44,390 nucleotides of DNA. Origin: a virus. Made by a program: the position numbers and the translations under genes. Within the stretch, counting starts at the first letter, position 1; every line of letters starts with the position of its first letter. The notes under the pieces are model-generated. The model made no database searches. It was not told the DNA's origin and was given only the letters and a program-made list of their open reading frames with translations. The stretch lies in the IMG/VR virus record IMGVR_UViG_3300034102_001960, positions 1 to 44,390 of that record. One strand, written 5' to 3'. Below, in pieces: positions 7,536-14,975 of this stretch.

Positions 7536-8699
7536 ATGAAAAATAAACTAATAACGGCGGTACTTACTTTATCACTACTATCTCCTGTAGCAATTTCACA
7601 GGCATCTGGTGCAAACGCACCTGTTCTAGCAATTCTTGATACTGGAATCGATACATCTCTTCCACAATTTAAAGATAAAATTGTAGGAGAAGTTTGTATT
7701 CTTGAATGGTCCCTGTGTCCAAATGGAACAAATTTTCAAGAAGGTCCTGGTGCAGCTTCAATGTCACCAGAGTTTATTAGTAAAAATGGATTCGATCACG
7801 GCACAATGATGACCGACATTGCATTAAAAAATAACCCAAATGCAAAAGTTCTTTTTATTAAAATTATTGCAAATAGTGCAGTAGGAATGCGACAACCAAC
7901 TGGTGAGTCTACTATATCCGCAGCACTTCTTTGGATAAAAGATAATGCTTCTAAGTATAATATAAAGGCAGTGTCTATATCACAGGGATCATCTGGACTG
8001 TTGGGTCCAGTAGGAACTTCATATTGTCCAGTTTTTCCTAGAACCGAATCCGCTATTAAGGATTTGCTAAATGTTAACATTCCAGTATTTTCTGCAGTAG
8101 GAAATAGCAGATCTTATACAAGAATTGATTGGCCTTCATGCATCCCAGACGTAGTTTCCGTAGGCGCTGTAGATCAAGTTAATGAAATTACTACTTATAG
8201 TAACAACGATTCATCGTTGCTAGATTTCTTTGCTTTAGGAAACTTAACTGCTGCAGGGCCAAAGAACGTAATGAAAAACGTTGCTGGAACTTCTGCATCT
8301 ACACAAATTGCAGCAATGAAATACCTAGAAGCGACAGTAAAATTTAATTTATCTGGACAACCTCTTATTGATAAATTAAAAACATTTTCAAAAAAGACTG
8401 TTGGTAGACAAGGAACTCATATTAAGCTTTTAAGCTTAGATCCAGTAGTAAATACTAATACTCCAACAGTTATTGATAATAAAGCAGCAGCAGAGGCTAA
8501 AGCTAAAGCAGATGCAGATGCGCTAGCAGCAAAAGTAGCAGCGGACGCTAAAGCTAAAGCAGAACTTCGTGCAAAATTGCAGGCAGATGCTAATGCTGCA
8601 ATTGCAGCAGCACAAGCCGAATATGACGCATCAGTTAAAGCAGCAACAGATAAATTGGCTGCAACCAAAGCAATTTGGCTGGCAAAGCTTAATGGCTGA
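7536..8699 (+). CDS. secreted subtilisin-like serine protease
   Basis: 387 residues. A signal peptide (about 1-26) is followed directly by the S8 domain with no obvious propeptide. The full triad is visible: Asp35 (ILDTGID), His88 (DHGT) and Ser253 (GTSAS), with Asn190 (AVGN) as oxyanion residue. The C-terminal 75 residues form an Ala/Lys-rich helix that could be a coiled coil. All catalytic residues are intact, so activity is plausible. An exported protease could process host-surface or phage proteins; the substrate is unknown. Confidence 0.9.
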   Translation: MKNKLITAVLTLSLLSPVAISQASGANAPVLAILDTGIDTSLPQFKDKIVGEVCILEWSLCPNGTNFQEGPGAASMSPEFISKNGFDHGTMMTDIALKNNPNAKVLFIKIIANSAVGMRQPTGESTISAALLWIKDNASKYNIKAVSISQGSSGLLGPVGTSYCPVFPRTESAIKDLLNVNIPVFSAVGNSRSYTRIDWPSCIPDVVSVGAVDQVNEITTYSNNDSSLLDFFALGNLTAAGPKNVMKNVAGTSASTQIAAMKYLEATVKFNLSGQPLIDKLKTFSKKTVGRQGTHIKLLSLDPVVNTNTPTVIDNKAAAEAKAKADADALAAKVAADAKAKAELRAKLQADANAAIAAAQAEYDASVKAATDKLAATKAIWLAKLNG

Positions 8700-8898
8700 A
8701 TTAACAGTAATGGATGAGATTGTCGGAGAGGTTGCTGAAGGCCTATATAAAAAATGGGTCTCAGCAATGCCTGAAGATGAAAAAAATCAACATGCTTTTA
8801 CTGCAATGTCAAAGAATGCACACGAAACAACTCTATTTGTAATACAAGACTTTATGAATAGATTTAACGCAGCAGCAGAGGAACTTAAAGACAAATGA
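8692..8898 (+). CDS. small helical protein of unknown function
   Basis: 68 residues from ATG 8692, overlapping the subtilase stop by 8 bases; the upstream open frame is a shadow of the subtilase. Acidic helical protein (MAELTVMDEIVGEVAEGLYKKW). Overlaps the thioredoxin start by 4 bases. Confidence 0.7.
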   Translation: MAELTVMDEIVGEVAEGLYKKWVSAMPEDEKNQHAFTAMSKNAHETTLFVIQDFMNRFNAAAEELKDK

Positions 8899-9197
8899 TA
8901 GTAACAGACCAAAGTTTTGATAAGGTTCTTGAAGCTCACAACCTAGTTCTTATCGACTTTTGGGCTGAATGGTGTGGGCCATGTAAAAAGGTATCTCCAA
9001 TACTAGATGAGATATCAAATGAGTGCGGGCTCTGGGTTGGAAAGTTAAATGTTGATGAGAATCCATTAAAATCAGATGAATTTAACGTACAGACTATCCC
9101 AACCATGATACTATTTAGCTATGGTAAACCAGTCAAGACAATAACGGGGGCTAAGCCAAAGCACGTGTTACTTGAGGAGTTATCAGAATGGATTTAG
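8895..9197 (+). CDS. trxA: thioredoxin
   Basis: 100 residues with the full thioredoxin fold pattern. The active site is WCGPCKK (Cys27, Cys30), preceded by the LIDFWAEW strand, with the cis-proline region TIPTMILF and a Gly-rich last strand. Cytoplasmic dithiol reductant. Likely partners encoded here are the class II ribonucleotide reductase and the GPx-like peroxidase, both of which can use thioredoxin. ATGA overlap with the preceding gene. Confidence 0.93.
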   Translation: MIVTDQSFDKVLEAHNLVLIDFWAEWCGPCKKVSPILDEISNECGLWVGKLNVDENPLKSDEFNVQTIPTMILFSYGKPVKTITGAKPKHVLLEELSEWI

Positions 9198-9388
9198 AGT
9201 TTGATTCGGAAGATTCTAGCCATTTAGAGTTTCAAATATGGCTTAAGAATGGTTATGATCGAGGATGGGTATCAGAAATATTTTGCGATACACACGAAGG
9301 CCCACCACTATCAGATGCCGAAATGATCGATTGGGATGAAGGTGGAGATCCATGTTCATTCCACGTAAAATTACATGAATTACACTAG
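9188..9388 (+). CDS. small acidic protein of unknown function
   Basis: 66 residues, strongly acidic, with a conspicuous Asp/Trp-rich C-terminal half (DAEMIDWDEGGDPCSFHVKLHELH). Overlaps the thioredoxin stop by 10 bases. No family recognised. Confidence 0.65.
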   Translation: MDLEFDSEDSSHLEFQIWLKNGYDRGWVSEIFCDTHEGPPLSDAEMIDWDEGGDPCSFHVKLHELH

Positions 9389-9486
9389 ATAGCGACATTT
9401 GATAAAGAAAAACGTCTTATATAGTGTGAACATGTCACAAATTTCTGTATTTAAATAATGCAGAAGAAATAAGGAGAATAAAATAA

Positions 9487-10509
9487 ATGAACTCATTTAA
9501 GAAAATATCGCTAATCATCGCTGCAGCCCTGACTAGCACAATGCTTGTAACGCCAGCAGCTAACGCTAACGCTGGAACTGTCACATTAACAGTGGCGGGA
9601 TCTGCAGCAACGGGTGGAACAGTAGTAACAACTCCTGTATCACTACCAGTACCAGCAGATAACAGCGTAGATGCAGCAGATGCATTAAAGATTGCTGTGA
9701 CATCAGTAGACACTGGAACAGTAGTAACAGCAGTTGCAGTAAATGCAACTATTGTACCTGCTCTTGCAGCAACTGGTTCAGCAGTAACAGCATCATCTGG
9801 AACATCCACACTATCAATTGCAACAGGAACTGGAACAGCGGCAGACTTTTATGTATATACTAAAAGTACAGCAGTAGGTTCGGTATCTATTACTCGTGCA
9901 GGAACAACAACAGTTTATTATGTACAAGGTACCGCAGGTGCTTTGAACTCAATTACTTTGTCTGCTCCATCATCAGCAGCAGCAGGTACGTCACAAGTTC
10001 TTAAGGTATCTGGATACGATGTATTTGGAAATCTAAAGAGTGGAGCCACAATTAATACTTTGGTTTCAAGCTCTGGAACAGCGCTATCAACAGCACTAAC
10101 AACTGATTCAGCAACAGCAACACTTGGAACAAAAGAGCAGACAGTAACAATGCCTGCTACTGGTTCAGTAACAGTAGTTGCATATGCAACAGTAGCAACA
10201 GCCGTAACAGGCTTAGCAGCACCAATAGGTTCTGTAAGCGCTACAATTGTAGTACGTGATGTTGTATCAGAGCTTGCGGTAGTTAACGCAGCTTTGGCAG
10301 CAGAAAGAGCGGCTCGTGCAGCAGACAAGATTGCATCAGATAAGGCGCTTGCAGATGCAAAGGCTTCATCAGATTCAGCAACAGCAACTTTAAAGGCAGA
10401 GAACGAAGCCCTAAAAAAGACTATTGCAGATCTAAAGACAAAGTTCAATGCTTTGGCTAAAAAGTGGAACGCAAAGTTTCCTAAGCTAAAGGTTAATTGG
10501 ATTAAGTAA
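9487..10509 (+). CDS. secreted Ala/Thr/Ser-rich protein with C-terminal coiled coil (S-layer or surface-like)
   Basis: 340 residues. Signal peptide about 1-28 (cleavage after ANANA), then about 230 residues of low-complexity beta-rich Ala/Thr/Val/Ser sequence including an Ig-like segment, then a helical coiled coil (AALAAERAARAADK...LKAENEALKKTIADLKTKF) and a basic end. AAGGAG ribosome binding site. Codon use is richer in GCA/ACA than in its neighbours. The build resembles secreted surface proteins of AT-rich actinobacteria. It may coat or decorate the infected cell; not demonstrable from sequence. Confidence 0.65.
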   Translation: MNSFKKISLIIAAALTSTMLVTPAANANAGTVTLTVAGSAATGGTVVTTPVSLPVPADNSVDAADALKIAVTSVDTGTVVTAVAVNATIVPALAATGSAVTASSGTSTLSIATGTGTAADFYVYTKSTAVGSVSITRAGTTTVYYVQGTAGALNSITLSAPSSAAAGTSQVLKVSGYDVFGNLKSGATINTLVSSSGTALSTALTTDSATATLGTKEQTVTMPATGSVTVVAYATVATAVTGLAAPIGSVSATIVVRDVVSELAVVNAALAAERAARAADKIASDKALADAKASSDSATATLKAENEALKKTIADLKTKFNALAKKWNAKFPKLKVNWIK

Positions 10510-10520
10510 TTAATTTAATT

Positions 10521-10551
10521 AAAAGGGGCAGGGCGTAAGCCTTGCCCCTTT
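10521..10551 (+). terminator. rho-independent terminator
   Basis: A long stem, AAAGGGGCA with TGCCCCTTT, around a GC-rich loop, 12 bases after the stop of the secreted protein. Strong hairpin with a modest T run. Confidence 0.85.
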
Positions 10552-10564
10552 ATCATTTAAATGA

Positions 10565-10570
10565 TAGAAT
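10565..10570 (+). promoter_or_regulatory. leaderless promoter -10
   Basis: TAGAAT ends six bases before the ATG at 10577, directly after the terminator. It starts the next transcription unit. Confidence 0.5.
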
Positions 10571-10576
10571 TAAGAT

Positions 10577-11374
10577 ATGAGATTTCACTGGATGGAAAGA
10601 GGCGGAGATACTAGCATTGGACATCTTAATACAATTTCAAATATAGTAGACGAGTTTGGATATGAGTCTATGCTTCTTGTATACCACTCAAAAATTGATG
10701 ACAATTGGATTAAAGCTGCTAGAGTTTTAGACTTAAATCATAAATTTAAGTATATGCCTGCAATTAGAACATACGCCATTAGTCCAGAATATTGTGCAAT
10801 GATATGCAAAGCTTTTTATAATATATCGCCAAACAGGCTTATGCTCAATATTGTATCTGGAGATTTGCACGAAGAAGAAACTTCGGTAGAAGACATAATA
10901 TGGTTTGGTAAAGATCTAAATACTCCAGAAAAAAGATTAAAATATACAGATGAATGGATTTTAAAATTTAATACCCTAGCTGGTAATACGGTTTCAGAAA
11001 TAGTTATGGGCGGTCATTCAAATGAGACAAGACTCATGGCCGAAAAGTATGGCGCCACACACCTTGCTATGCTAAACATGCACAAGCAGTCATACGAAGA
11101 TCCTAATTTTATAAAAAATAAAAAACAAATGCTAGCAATTAGTATAATAATAAATGATTCAGAATTAGATATGAAGGACATGTTTTCTAAAAACAAAGGG
11201 TCTGAACAATGGACAATATATGGCAATAAGGATAGCGTAAAAAAACAACTAAACCAATTAAAAGATTTGGGGGCCACTGATTTATTAGTTAGTGCTCATC
11301 CAGAAGACAGTAATGCTTCATCAATACATTACTTAATTAAAGAAATTATAGGAGAACAAAATGGAATCAAATAA
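10577..11374 (+). CDS. luciferase-like flavin monooxygenase
   Basis: 265 residues. The sequence follows the bacterial luciferase/SsuD TIM-barrel pattern: MRFHWMERGGD start, GYESMLLVYHSK, a NRLMLNIVSGD strand (common in alkanesulfonate-monooxygenase-type members), EIVMGGHSNETRLMAEKYGATHLAML and GNKDSVKKQLNQLKDLGATDLLVS. Shorter than typical SsuD (about 380) through loss of insertion regions. Expected chemistry is FMNH2-dependent oxygenation; the substrate is unknown. First gene of the unit that contains the radical SAM and PLP enzymes. Confidence 0.8.
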   Translation: MRFHWMERGGDTSIGHLNTISNIVDEFGYESMLLVYHSKIDDNWIKAARVLDLNHKFKYMPAIRTYAISPEYCAMICKAFYNISPNRLMLNIVSGDLHEEETSVEDIIWFGKDLNTPEKRLKYTDEWILKFNTLAGNTVSEIVMGGHSNETRLMAEKYGATHLAMLNMHKQSYEDPNFIKNKKQMLAISIIINDSELDMKDMFSKNKGSEQWTIYGNKDSVKKQLNQLKDLGATDLLVSAHPEDSNASSIHYLIKEIIGEQNGIK

Positions 11375-11579
11375 AAGAAGTCTATACAAATCAATTACAT
11401 GGCCAGCCGTGCATATCGGATTTGTTGGCACGATGGTGTATTTTTTTGAAAAAATTATAACTGGAGAAGCCCACTGGGAGTATGCTGGAGCATTTGCAAT
11501 TGTGTACACTGCATGCGAAATGGTGGGATACTTCATTCATGAAAGAGCATGGGCCAAGTTTGGGAGTAAATTAAAATAA
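11361..11579 (+). CDS. DUF2061-type membrane protein
   Basis: 72 residues. KSITWPAVHIGFVG, a GEAHWEYAGAFAIVYTACEMVGYFIHERAWAKFG core and two transmembrane helices match the DUF2061 family (KSITWR...HERVW). Overlaps the monooxygenase stop by 14 bases. Function unknown. Confidence 0.75.
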   Translation: MESNKRSLYKSITWPAVHIGFVGTMVYFFEKIITGEAHWEYAGAFAIVYTACEMVGYFIHERAWAKFGSKLK

Positions 11580-11582
11580 TAT

Positions 11583-11705
11583 ATGCTTAATGGGTTATGT
11601 GAAATAAAAGATTGTAAGGGTAAGGCATCCAGAATAGGAAGTTTACCTGAGTCTGGCATAATAGATATGTGTGCAGATTGTTATCAAGAATTGTATAAGG
11701 TGTAA
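11583..11705 (+). CDS. four-cysteine zinc microprotein
   Basis: 40 residues: C..4..C near the start and CADC near the end (MLNGLCEIKDCKGKA...MCADCYQ). Its stop overlaps the radical SAM start (TAATG). Probably a small zinc ribbon. Confidence 0.65.
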   Translation: MLNGLCEIKDCKGKASRIGSLPESGIIDMCADCYQELYKV

Positions 11706-12706
11706 TGAATAAATATATGATAAAGGCAGTACAGCTCGATGTTAACGGTTTGTGTAATTCAGCATGCTGGTTTTGTCCAGTTGCGTATGCTGGTAATCCA
11801 AAATCTGCAATAAGAGACATGCCATTGTCAGAAATAGAAAATATATTTATTCAATTAACTGATGGAAAGGGCGATTTTGTAGATCCAGAATTAAAAATGG
11901 TATATTCAGCTAATTACAACGAAGTTCTTTTATATAAAGAATTTGATGCCATGATGGATCTATATTCAAAATATAATTTTAAAACAAATATACTTACTAA
12001 TGGAGTTAATTTAACTAAATCTAAAACTGAGATTTTAATAAAGCACAGGGATTCTATTGATGGAATATTATTAAACATACCGTCATCTGAAGCCGATACC
12101 TGGTCTAAATACGTTAAAATGAATGTCAAATTATTTCCAAAAGTTATAGAAAATGTAAAATATTTTATAGAAGAAAACAATAAACTAGATAAACCAATCT
12201 TTATCCATCTGATGATTAATGGCATTAACGATTTGTCTTTAACTAAAAATGGTGGATGGCTAGATCTTCTTGAAAATGCACCAAAATTAGATTTAGATGT
12301 TCAAACAGGAGATTTAAAAAAAGAGCATGACAGATTTAAAGAAATTTTTCCAACCTTGAGCATAAGTACAGCTCATCATTTATATGATAGAGCAGCGCAC
12401 CTAGAAACATATAAAATAATGACTCAGGGTCCAGCTATAGAAAAATATTTAATGCCTAAAGGTAGTCGTGTTATAGGATGTTCTGGCGGGATAGAGGTAA
12501 GAAGTAGAACTAATGAGTGGATACACATAAACCCCAATGGGGATCTATTTATATGCTGCGCCGATTACGATTTTGAAACAGTATATGGAAATGCATTTAA
12601 TACTTCAATAAAAGAAATATGGCATAGCAAAAATAGGTCTGACATGGTTGAAAATAGCTACTCTAATATGTGTAGAAGCTGCTCTGCGGCCATTTGGGGC
12701 GACTAA
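11705..12706 (+). CDS. radical SAM protein with SPASM/twitch-like C-terminus
   Basis: 333 residues. The radical SAM [4Fe-4S] motif is CNSACWFC (Cys17, Cys21, Cys24). The C-terminal part has the SPASM/twitch layout: GCSGG, WIHINPNGDLFICCADYDFETVYGNAFNTSIKEIW, then MCRSC, with enough Cys for one or two auxiliary clusters. Such proteins generate a 5'-deoxyadenosyl radical and often modify peptides or sugars. It is coupled by TAATG overlaps to the microproteins on both sides, which makes peptide modification a natural hypothesis, but no known maturase subfamily is recognised. Confidence 0.85.
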   Translation: MNKYMIKAVQLDVNGLCNSACWFCPVAYAGNPKSAIRDMPLSEIENIFIQLTDGKGDFVDPELKMVYSANYNEVLLYKEFDAMMDLYSKYNFKTNILTNGVNLTKSKTEILIKHRDSIDGILLNIPSSEADTWSKYVKMNVKLFPKVIENVKYFIEENNKLDKPIFIHLMINGINDLSLTKNGGWLDLLENAPKLDLDVQTGDLKKEHDRFKEIFPTLSISTAHHLYDRAAHLETYKIMTQGPAIEKYLMPKGSRVIGCSGGIEVRSRTNEWIHINPNGDLFICCADYDFETVYGNAFNTSIKEIWHSKNRSDMVENSYSNMCRSCSAAIWGD

Positions 12707-12804
12707 TGTGTTGGTTATGTGGATGTGCAGATCATATAGGACTAGGTAATAAAAGGGATGAGGATTCAGATTCTAATCAACCAGATGGTATAATAGACCA
12801 ATGA
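12706..12804 (+). CDS. MCxxCGC microprotein 1
   Basis: 32 residues beginning MCWLCGC, then an acidic polar tail. The start overlaps the radical SAM stop (TAATG). The opening matches the CxxCGC nickel-binding N-terminus known from HypB. Metal binding is inferred. Confidence 0.6.
   Translation: MCWLCGCADHIGLGNKRDEDSDSNQPDGIIDQ
12789..12794 (+). promoter_or_regulatory. -10 element ahead of a nine-codon ORF
   Basis: TATAAT ends six bases before ATG 12801, the spacing used by the leaderless genes of this window. It would launch transcription of the downstream microprotein group. Confidence 0.45.
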
Positions 12805-12830
12805 GTAGATTTCTAGAACTACTTAAATAA
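12801..12830 (+). CDS. nine-residue leaderless mini-ORF
   Basis: MSRFLELLK followed by a stop, positioned so that the predicted transcript begins at its ATG. It could be a translated leader or a chance ORF in the 5' leader of the gene at 12851. Confidence 0.3.
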   Translation: MSRFLELLK

Positions 12831-12850
12831 ATAACCTATAGGAGTACAAA

Positions 12851-13009
12851 ATGTCAGACGGAATTAACTTAACAGGATTTAACGAAGTAAAGCCAGGAGC
12901 AACAAACAGCCTTGATCTAAATCCAACAGGCACAGCACCTGCAGCAGCTTTCCCAGCAGCAGACAAGTCAACACAAGACAGTTCAGGCGTAGGCCAGGGC
13001 GGAAAGTAA
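12851..13009 (+). CDS. small Ala/Gly/Ser-rich protein
   Basis: 52 residues (MSDGINLTGFNEVKPGATNS...). AGGAG ribosome binding site nine bases upstream. Low complexity, probably disordered, no Cys. The second half is Ala/Pro-rich and ends in GVGQGGK. Confidence 0.6.
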   Translation: MSDGINLTGFNEVKPGATNSLDLNPTGTAPAAAFPAADKSTQDSSGVGQGGK

Positions 13010-13010
13010 A

Positions 13011-13154
13011 TTGTCAATATTTGATAAAGAAGAAGTAGTGGCACCTACAGTTGCAGCGGCTGTTGCATCAGTAGTTAGATCTGCTACAGCATGTACAAGA
13101 GACACAAGAGGACAATCCCCTTGTGCAGTTAAAGATTGCGAGAACTGTAAATAA
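13011..13154 (+). CDS. small Cys-containing protein
   Basis: 47 residues from TTG 13011, one base after the previous stop, with GGGCGGAAAG as ribosome binding site. Ala/Val-rich helix, then four Cys in the C-terminal half ending CAVKDCENCK. Stop overlaps the next start (TAATG). Confidence 0.55.
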   Translation: MSIFDKEEVVAPTVAAAVASVVRSATACTRDTRGQSPCAVKDCENCK

Positions 13155-13258
13155 TGTGCGTTGAATGCGGATGTGAATCAGTAGGAAGTACAACTGGTAT
13201 TGTTCCAGTTACAATTACAGACACTTCAAGAGATGGTGACTCAGGCTTAACACAATGA
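13154..13258 (+). CDS. MCxxCGC microprotein 2
   Basis: 34 residues beginning MCVECGCESVGS, then a Thr/Val-rich tail. Overlaps the upstream stop (TAATG) and the downstream start (ATGA). Confidence 0.6.
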   Translation: MCVECGCESVGSTTGIVPVTITDTSRDGDSGLTQ

Positions 13259-13455
13259 GTGACTTTAAAAAAGAAGATGGCACTGGCACGACTCCACCAC
13301 CTAATGGTGCAGCTGCAGGGGCCGTTACGAGTAGTTCAGCTACACGCAAGCAGCCACGTCAAGGTCTCAAGACAGACATAAATAGACATGGCATACGTCG
13401 TGAGCTAAATACAAATCCAAGGCCTCCAAAGAGGACTGGTAGAAAAAAGATATAA
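13255..13455 (+). CDS. small basic disordered protein
   Basis: 66 residues. Gly/Ala/Thr-rich start, strongly basic tail (RELNTNPRPPKRTGRKKI). Coupled on both sides by 4-base and 1-base overlaps. Could bind nucleic acid; unproven. Confidence 0.6.
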   Translation: MSDFKKEDGTGTTPPPNGAAAGAVTSSSATRKQPRQGLKTDINRHGIRRELNTNPRPPKRTGRKKI

Positions 13456-13544
13456 TGTGTAAAAGTTGTGGGGCATGCTCTAAAGAACATGCCCCCACAA
13501 TTGATGATTCCGTAGATAAAATTATAGATCTACCTTTTATTTAA
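13455..13544 (+). CDS. MCxxCGxC microprotein 3
   Basis: 29 residues beginning MCKSCGACSKEHAP with a further acidic tail. TAATG overlap with the preceding stop. Fits the same N-terminal Cys pattern with one extra residue before the third Cys. Confidence 0.6.
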   Translation: MCKSCGACSKEHAPTIDDSVDKIIDLPFI

Positions 13545-13559
13545 ACATTAGGATGTAAT

Positions 13560-14609
13560 ATGACAAGCCCGTACACGATTTCAGTTTTAAGTGGTAGACC
13601 AAAGCCAGGCAGCGATGGCCCAATCAATACTCCAATATCATTAAACTCTACCTACCATGCTGGCGGTGATATAGGGTATGCAAGGTACGGCAACGATACA
13701 GCATCTTCATTAGAAGAAGTAATAGGAAAACTAGAGGGCGGCAAAACTTTAGTATTTAATTCTGGAATGTCTGCCATAAAAGCAGTCTTTGATAATATCC
13801 CGCTGGGATCAAAAATAATTGCATCTAACCAGGGATACGCTGGGGTAAATGCAACCTTAAATCAAATGCAAGATCAAGGAAAATTAATTGCAAAGTTTGT
13901 AGATATATCGAATACGGCTGAAGTTTTATCGGAATTAGATGGAGCGTACATGCTTTGGATAGAAAGTCCTACAAATCCCAGACTAGACGTGGCTGACATA
14001 AGTACTCTAATAAGGGCCTGCAAGGCTCAGGACACTATCGTAGGCGTAGACAATACCTTCGCTACACCACTACTTCAAAACCCCCTTAAAATGGGTGCAG
14101 ATATTTCCATGAATTCTGTGACTAAATATTTGGCTGGACACAGCGACGTTTTATGTGGATCAATATCAAGCAATAACACTGATTTGTTTGACAAAATAGA
14201 ATTTTCAAGAAAAATAAGTGGAACTATAATTCAATCATTTGATGCTTATTTAGCTTTAAGAGGAATAAGAACATTCCCAGTAAGGTTTGAAAAAGCCCAA
14301 GATAATGCAAAGAAATTAATAAAAAGAATTTCAGATCATCCGATGGTTTCTAAAATTTATTATCCTGGATTTGGCGCTATGATATCATTTGAGGTAAATA
14401 CTGATTCAGAGGGTGCAGACAGAATATGCTCATCTTCCAGAATTATATCTAATGCAACAAGTCTTGGAAGCGTAGAATCCCTATGGGAAAGAAGAAGAAG
14501 GTGGCCCCTCGAAAGTAAACTGATTCCAGAAAATTTAATTAGATTTTCAGTTGGTTGCGAAGACCCAGAAGACCTATGGAATGACATTAAATATGCATTG
14601 GAATCATAA
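13560..14609 (+). CDS. Cys/Met-metabolism PLP-dependent enzyme (cystathionine gamma-synthase/lyase family)
   Basis: 349 residues. Family signature: YARYGNDTASSLEEVIGKLEG, the PLP-contact Asp164 (GVDNTFATP), Schiff-base Lys189 (SVTKYLAGHSD) and the RFSVGCEDPEDL tail. It is shorter than usual (about 380-400). The conserved HPxHxLAKRQ stretch between YYPGF and GAMISFE is missing, and an ERRRRW motif replaces the usual MTH segment near the end. Reaction could be lyase or sulfhydrylase; not decidable by eye. Confidence 0.82.
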   Translation: MTSPYTISVLSGRPKPGSDGPINTPISLNSTYHAGGDIGYARYGNDTASSLEEVIGKLEGGKTLVFNSGMSAIKAVFDNIPLGSKIIASNQGYAGVNATLNQMQDQGKLIAKFVDISNTAEVLSELDGAYMLWIESPTNPRLDVADISTLIRACKAQDTIVGVDNTFATPLLQNPLKMGADISMNSVTKYLAGHSDVLCGSISSNNTDLFDKIEFSRKISGTIIQSFDAYLALRGIRTFPVRFEKAQDNAKKLIKRISDHPMVSKIYYPGFGAMISFEVNTDSEGADRICSSSRIISNATSLGSVESLWERRRRWPLESKLIPENLIRFSVGCEDPEDLWNDIKYALES

Positions 14610-14832
14610 AAAAGTTAGAAAGCTTTTAGATAACGCATATACATTTCTGCCTAGAATGTATCAGGGTGTTGAGGTCCCTGAATACGATGAAGCAACAGAT
14701 TTAACTATTCATACTAAGGCTCCTGGTAAATGGTTACTAATTGACTTAGAAACTGGACAAGAGTACATAGGCAGCAAAGAGCCAAATGCATATGGCAAAT
14801 GGGTAAGACTAAAAAACAGACACACCCCTTGA
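14593..14832 (+). CDS. hypothetical protein
   Basis: 79 residues from ATG 14593, overlapping the PLP enzyme stop by 17 bases. Contains GKWLLIDLETGQEYIGSKEPNAYGKW, a small beta-sheet-like core. Function unknown. Confidence 0.65.
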   Translation: MHWNHKKVRKLLDNAYTFLPRMYQGVEVPEYDEATDLTIHTKAPGKWLLIDLETGQEYIGSKEPNAYGKWVRLKNRHTP

Positions 14833-14857
14833 CTTTATTGCAAAAAAATACTATACT
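14829..14857 (+). promoter_or_regulatory. tRNA-Asn promoter
   Basis: TTGACT (14829-14834) and TATACT (14852-14857) with a 17-base spacer; the tRNA begins 12 bases after the -10. Confidence 0.8.
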
Positions 14858-14868
14858 ATTAATAGATT

Positions 14869-14941
14869 TGCCTTATAGCTCAGCTGGTAGAGCACCGCAC
14901 TGTTAATGCGGGTGTCCCTGGATCGAGGCCAGGTGAGGCAG
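14869..14941 (+). tRNA. tRNA-Asn (anticodon GTT)
   Basis: 73 bases, full cloverleaf: acceptor TGCCTTA/TGAGGCA with one G-U pair, D stem GCTC/GAGC, anticodon stem CCGCA/TGCGG with loop CTGTTAA, T stem CCTGG/CCAGG, discriminator G. CCA is not encoded. The T loop is atypical (ATCGAGG). It lies directly ahead of katG and may be processed from a joint transcript. Confidence 0.92.
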
Positions 14942-14975
14942 CAGAAAAGTTTTACCCTAGACAAAGGAATATAAA

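Noticed and set aside
9435-10448. Minus-strand ORFs across the secreted Ala/Thr-rich protein
   Set aside because: Shadows caused by the biased codon use of the plus-strand gene; no start signals.
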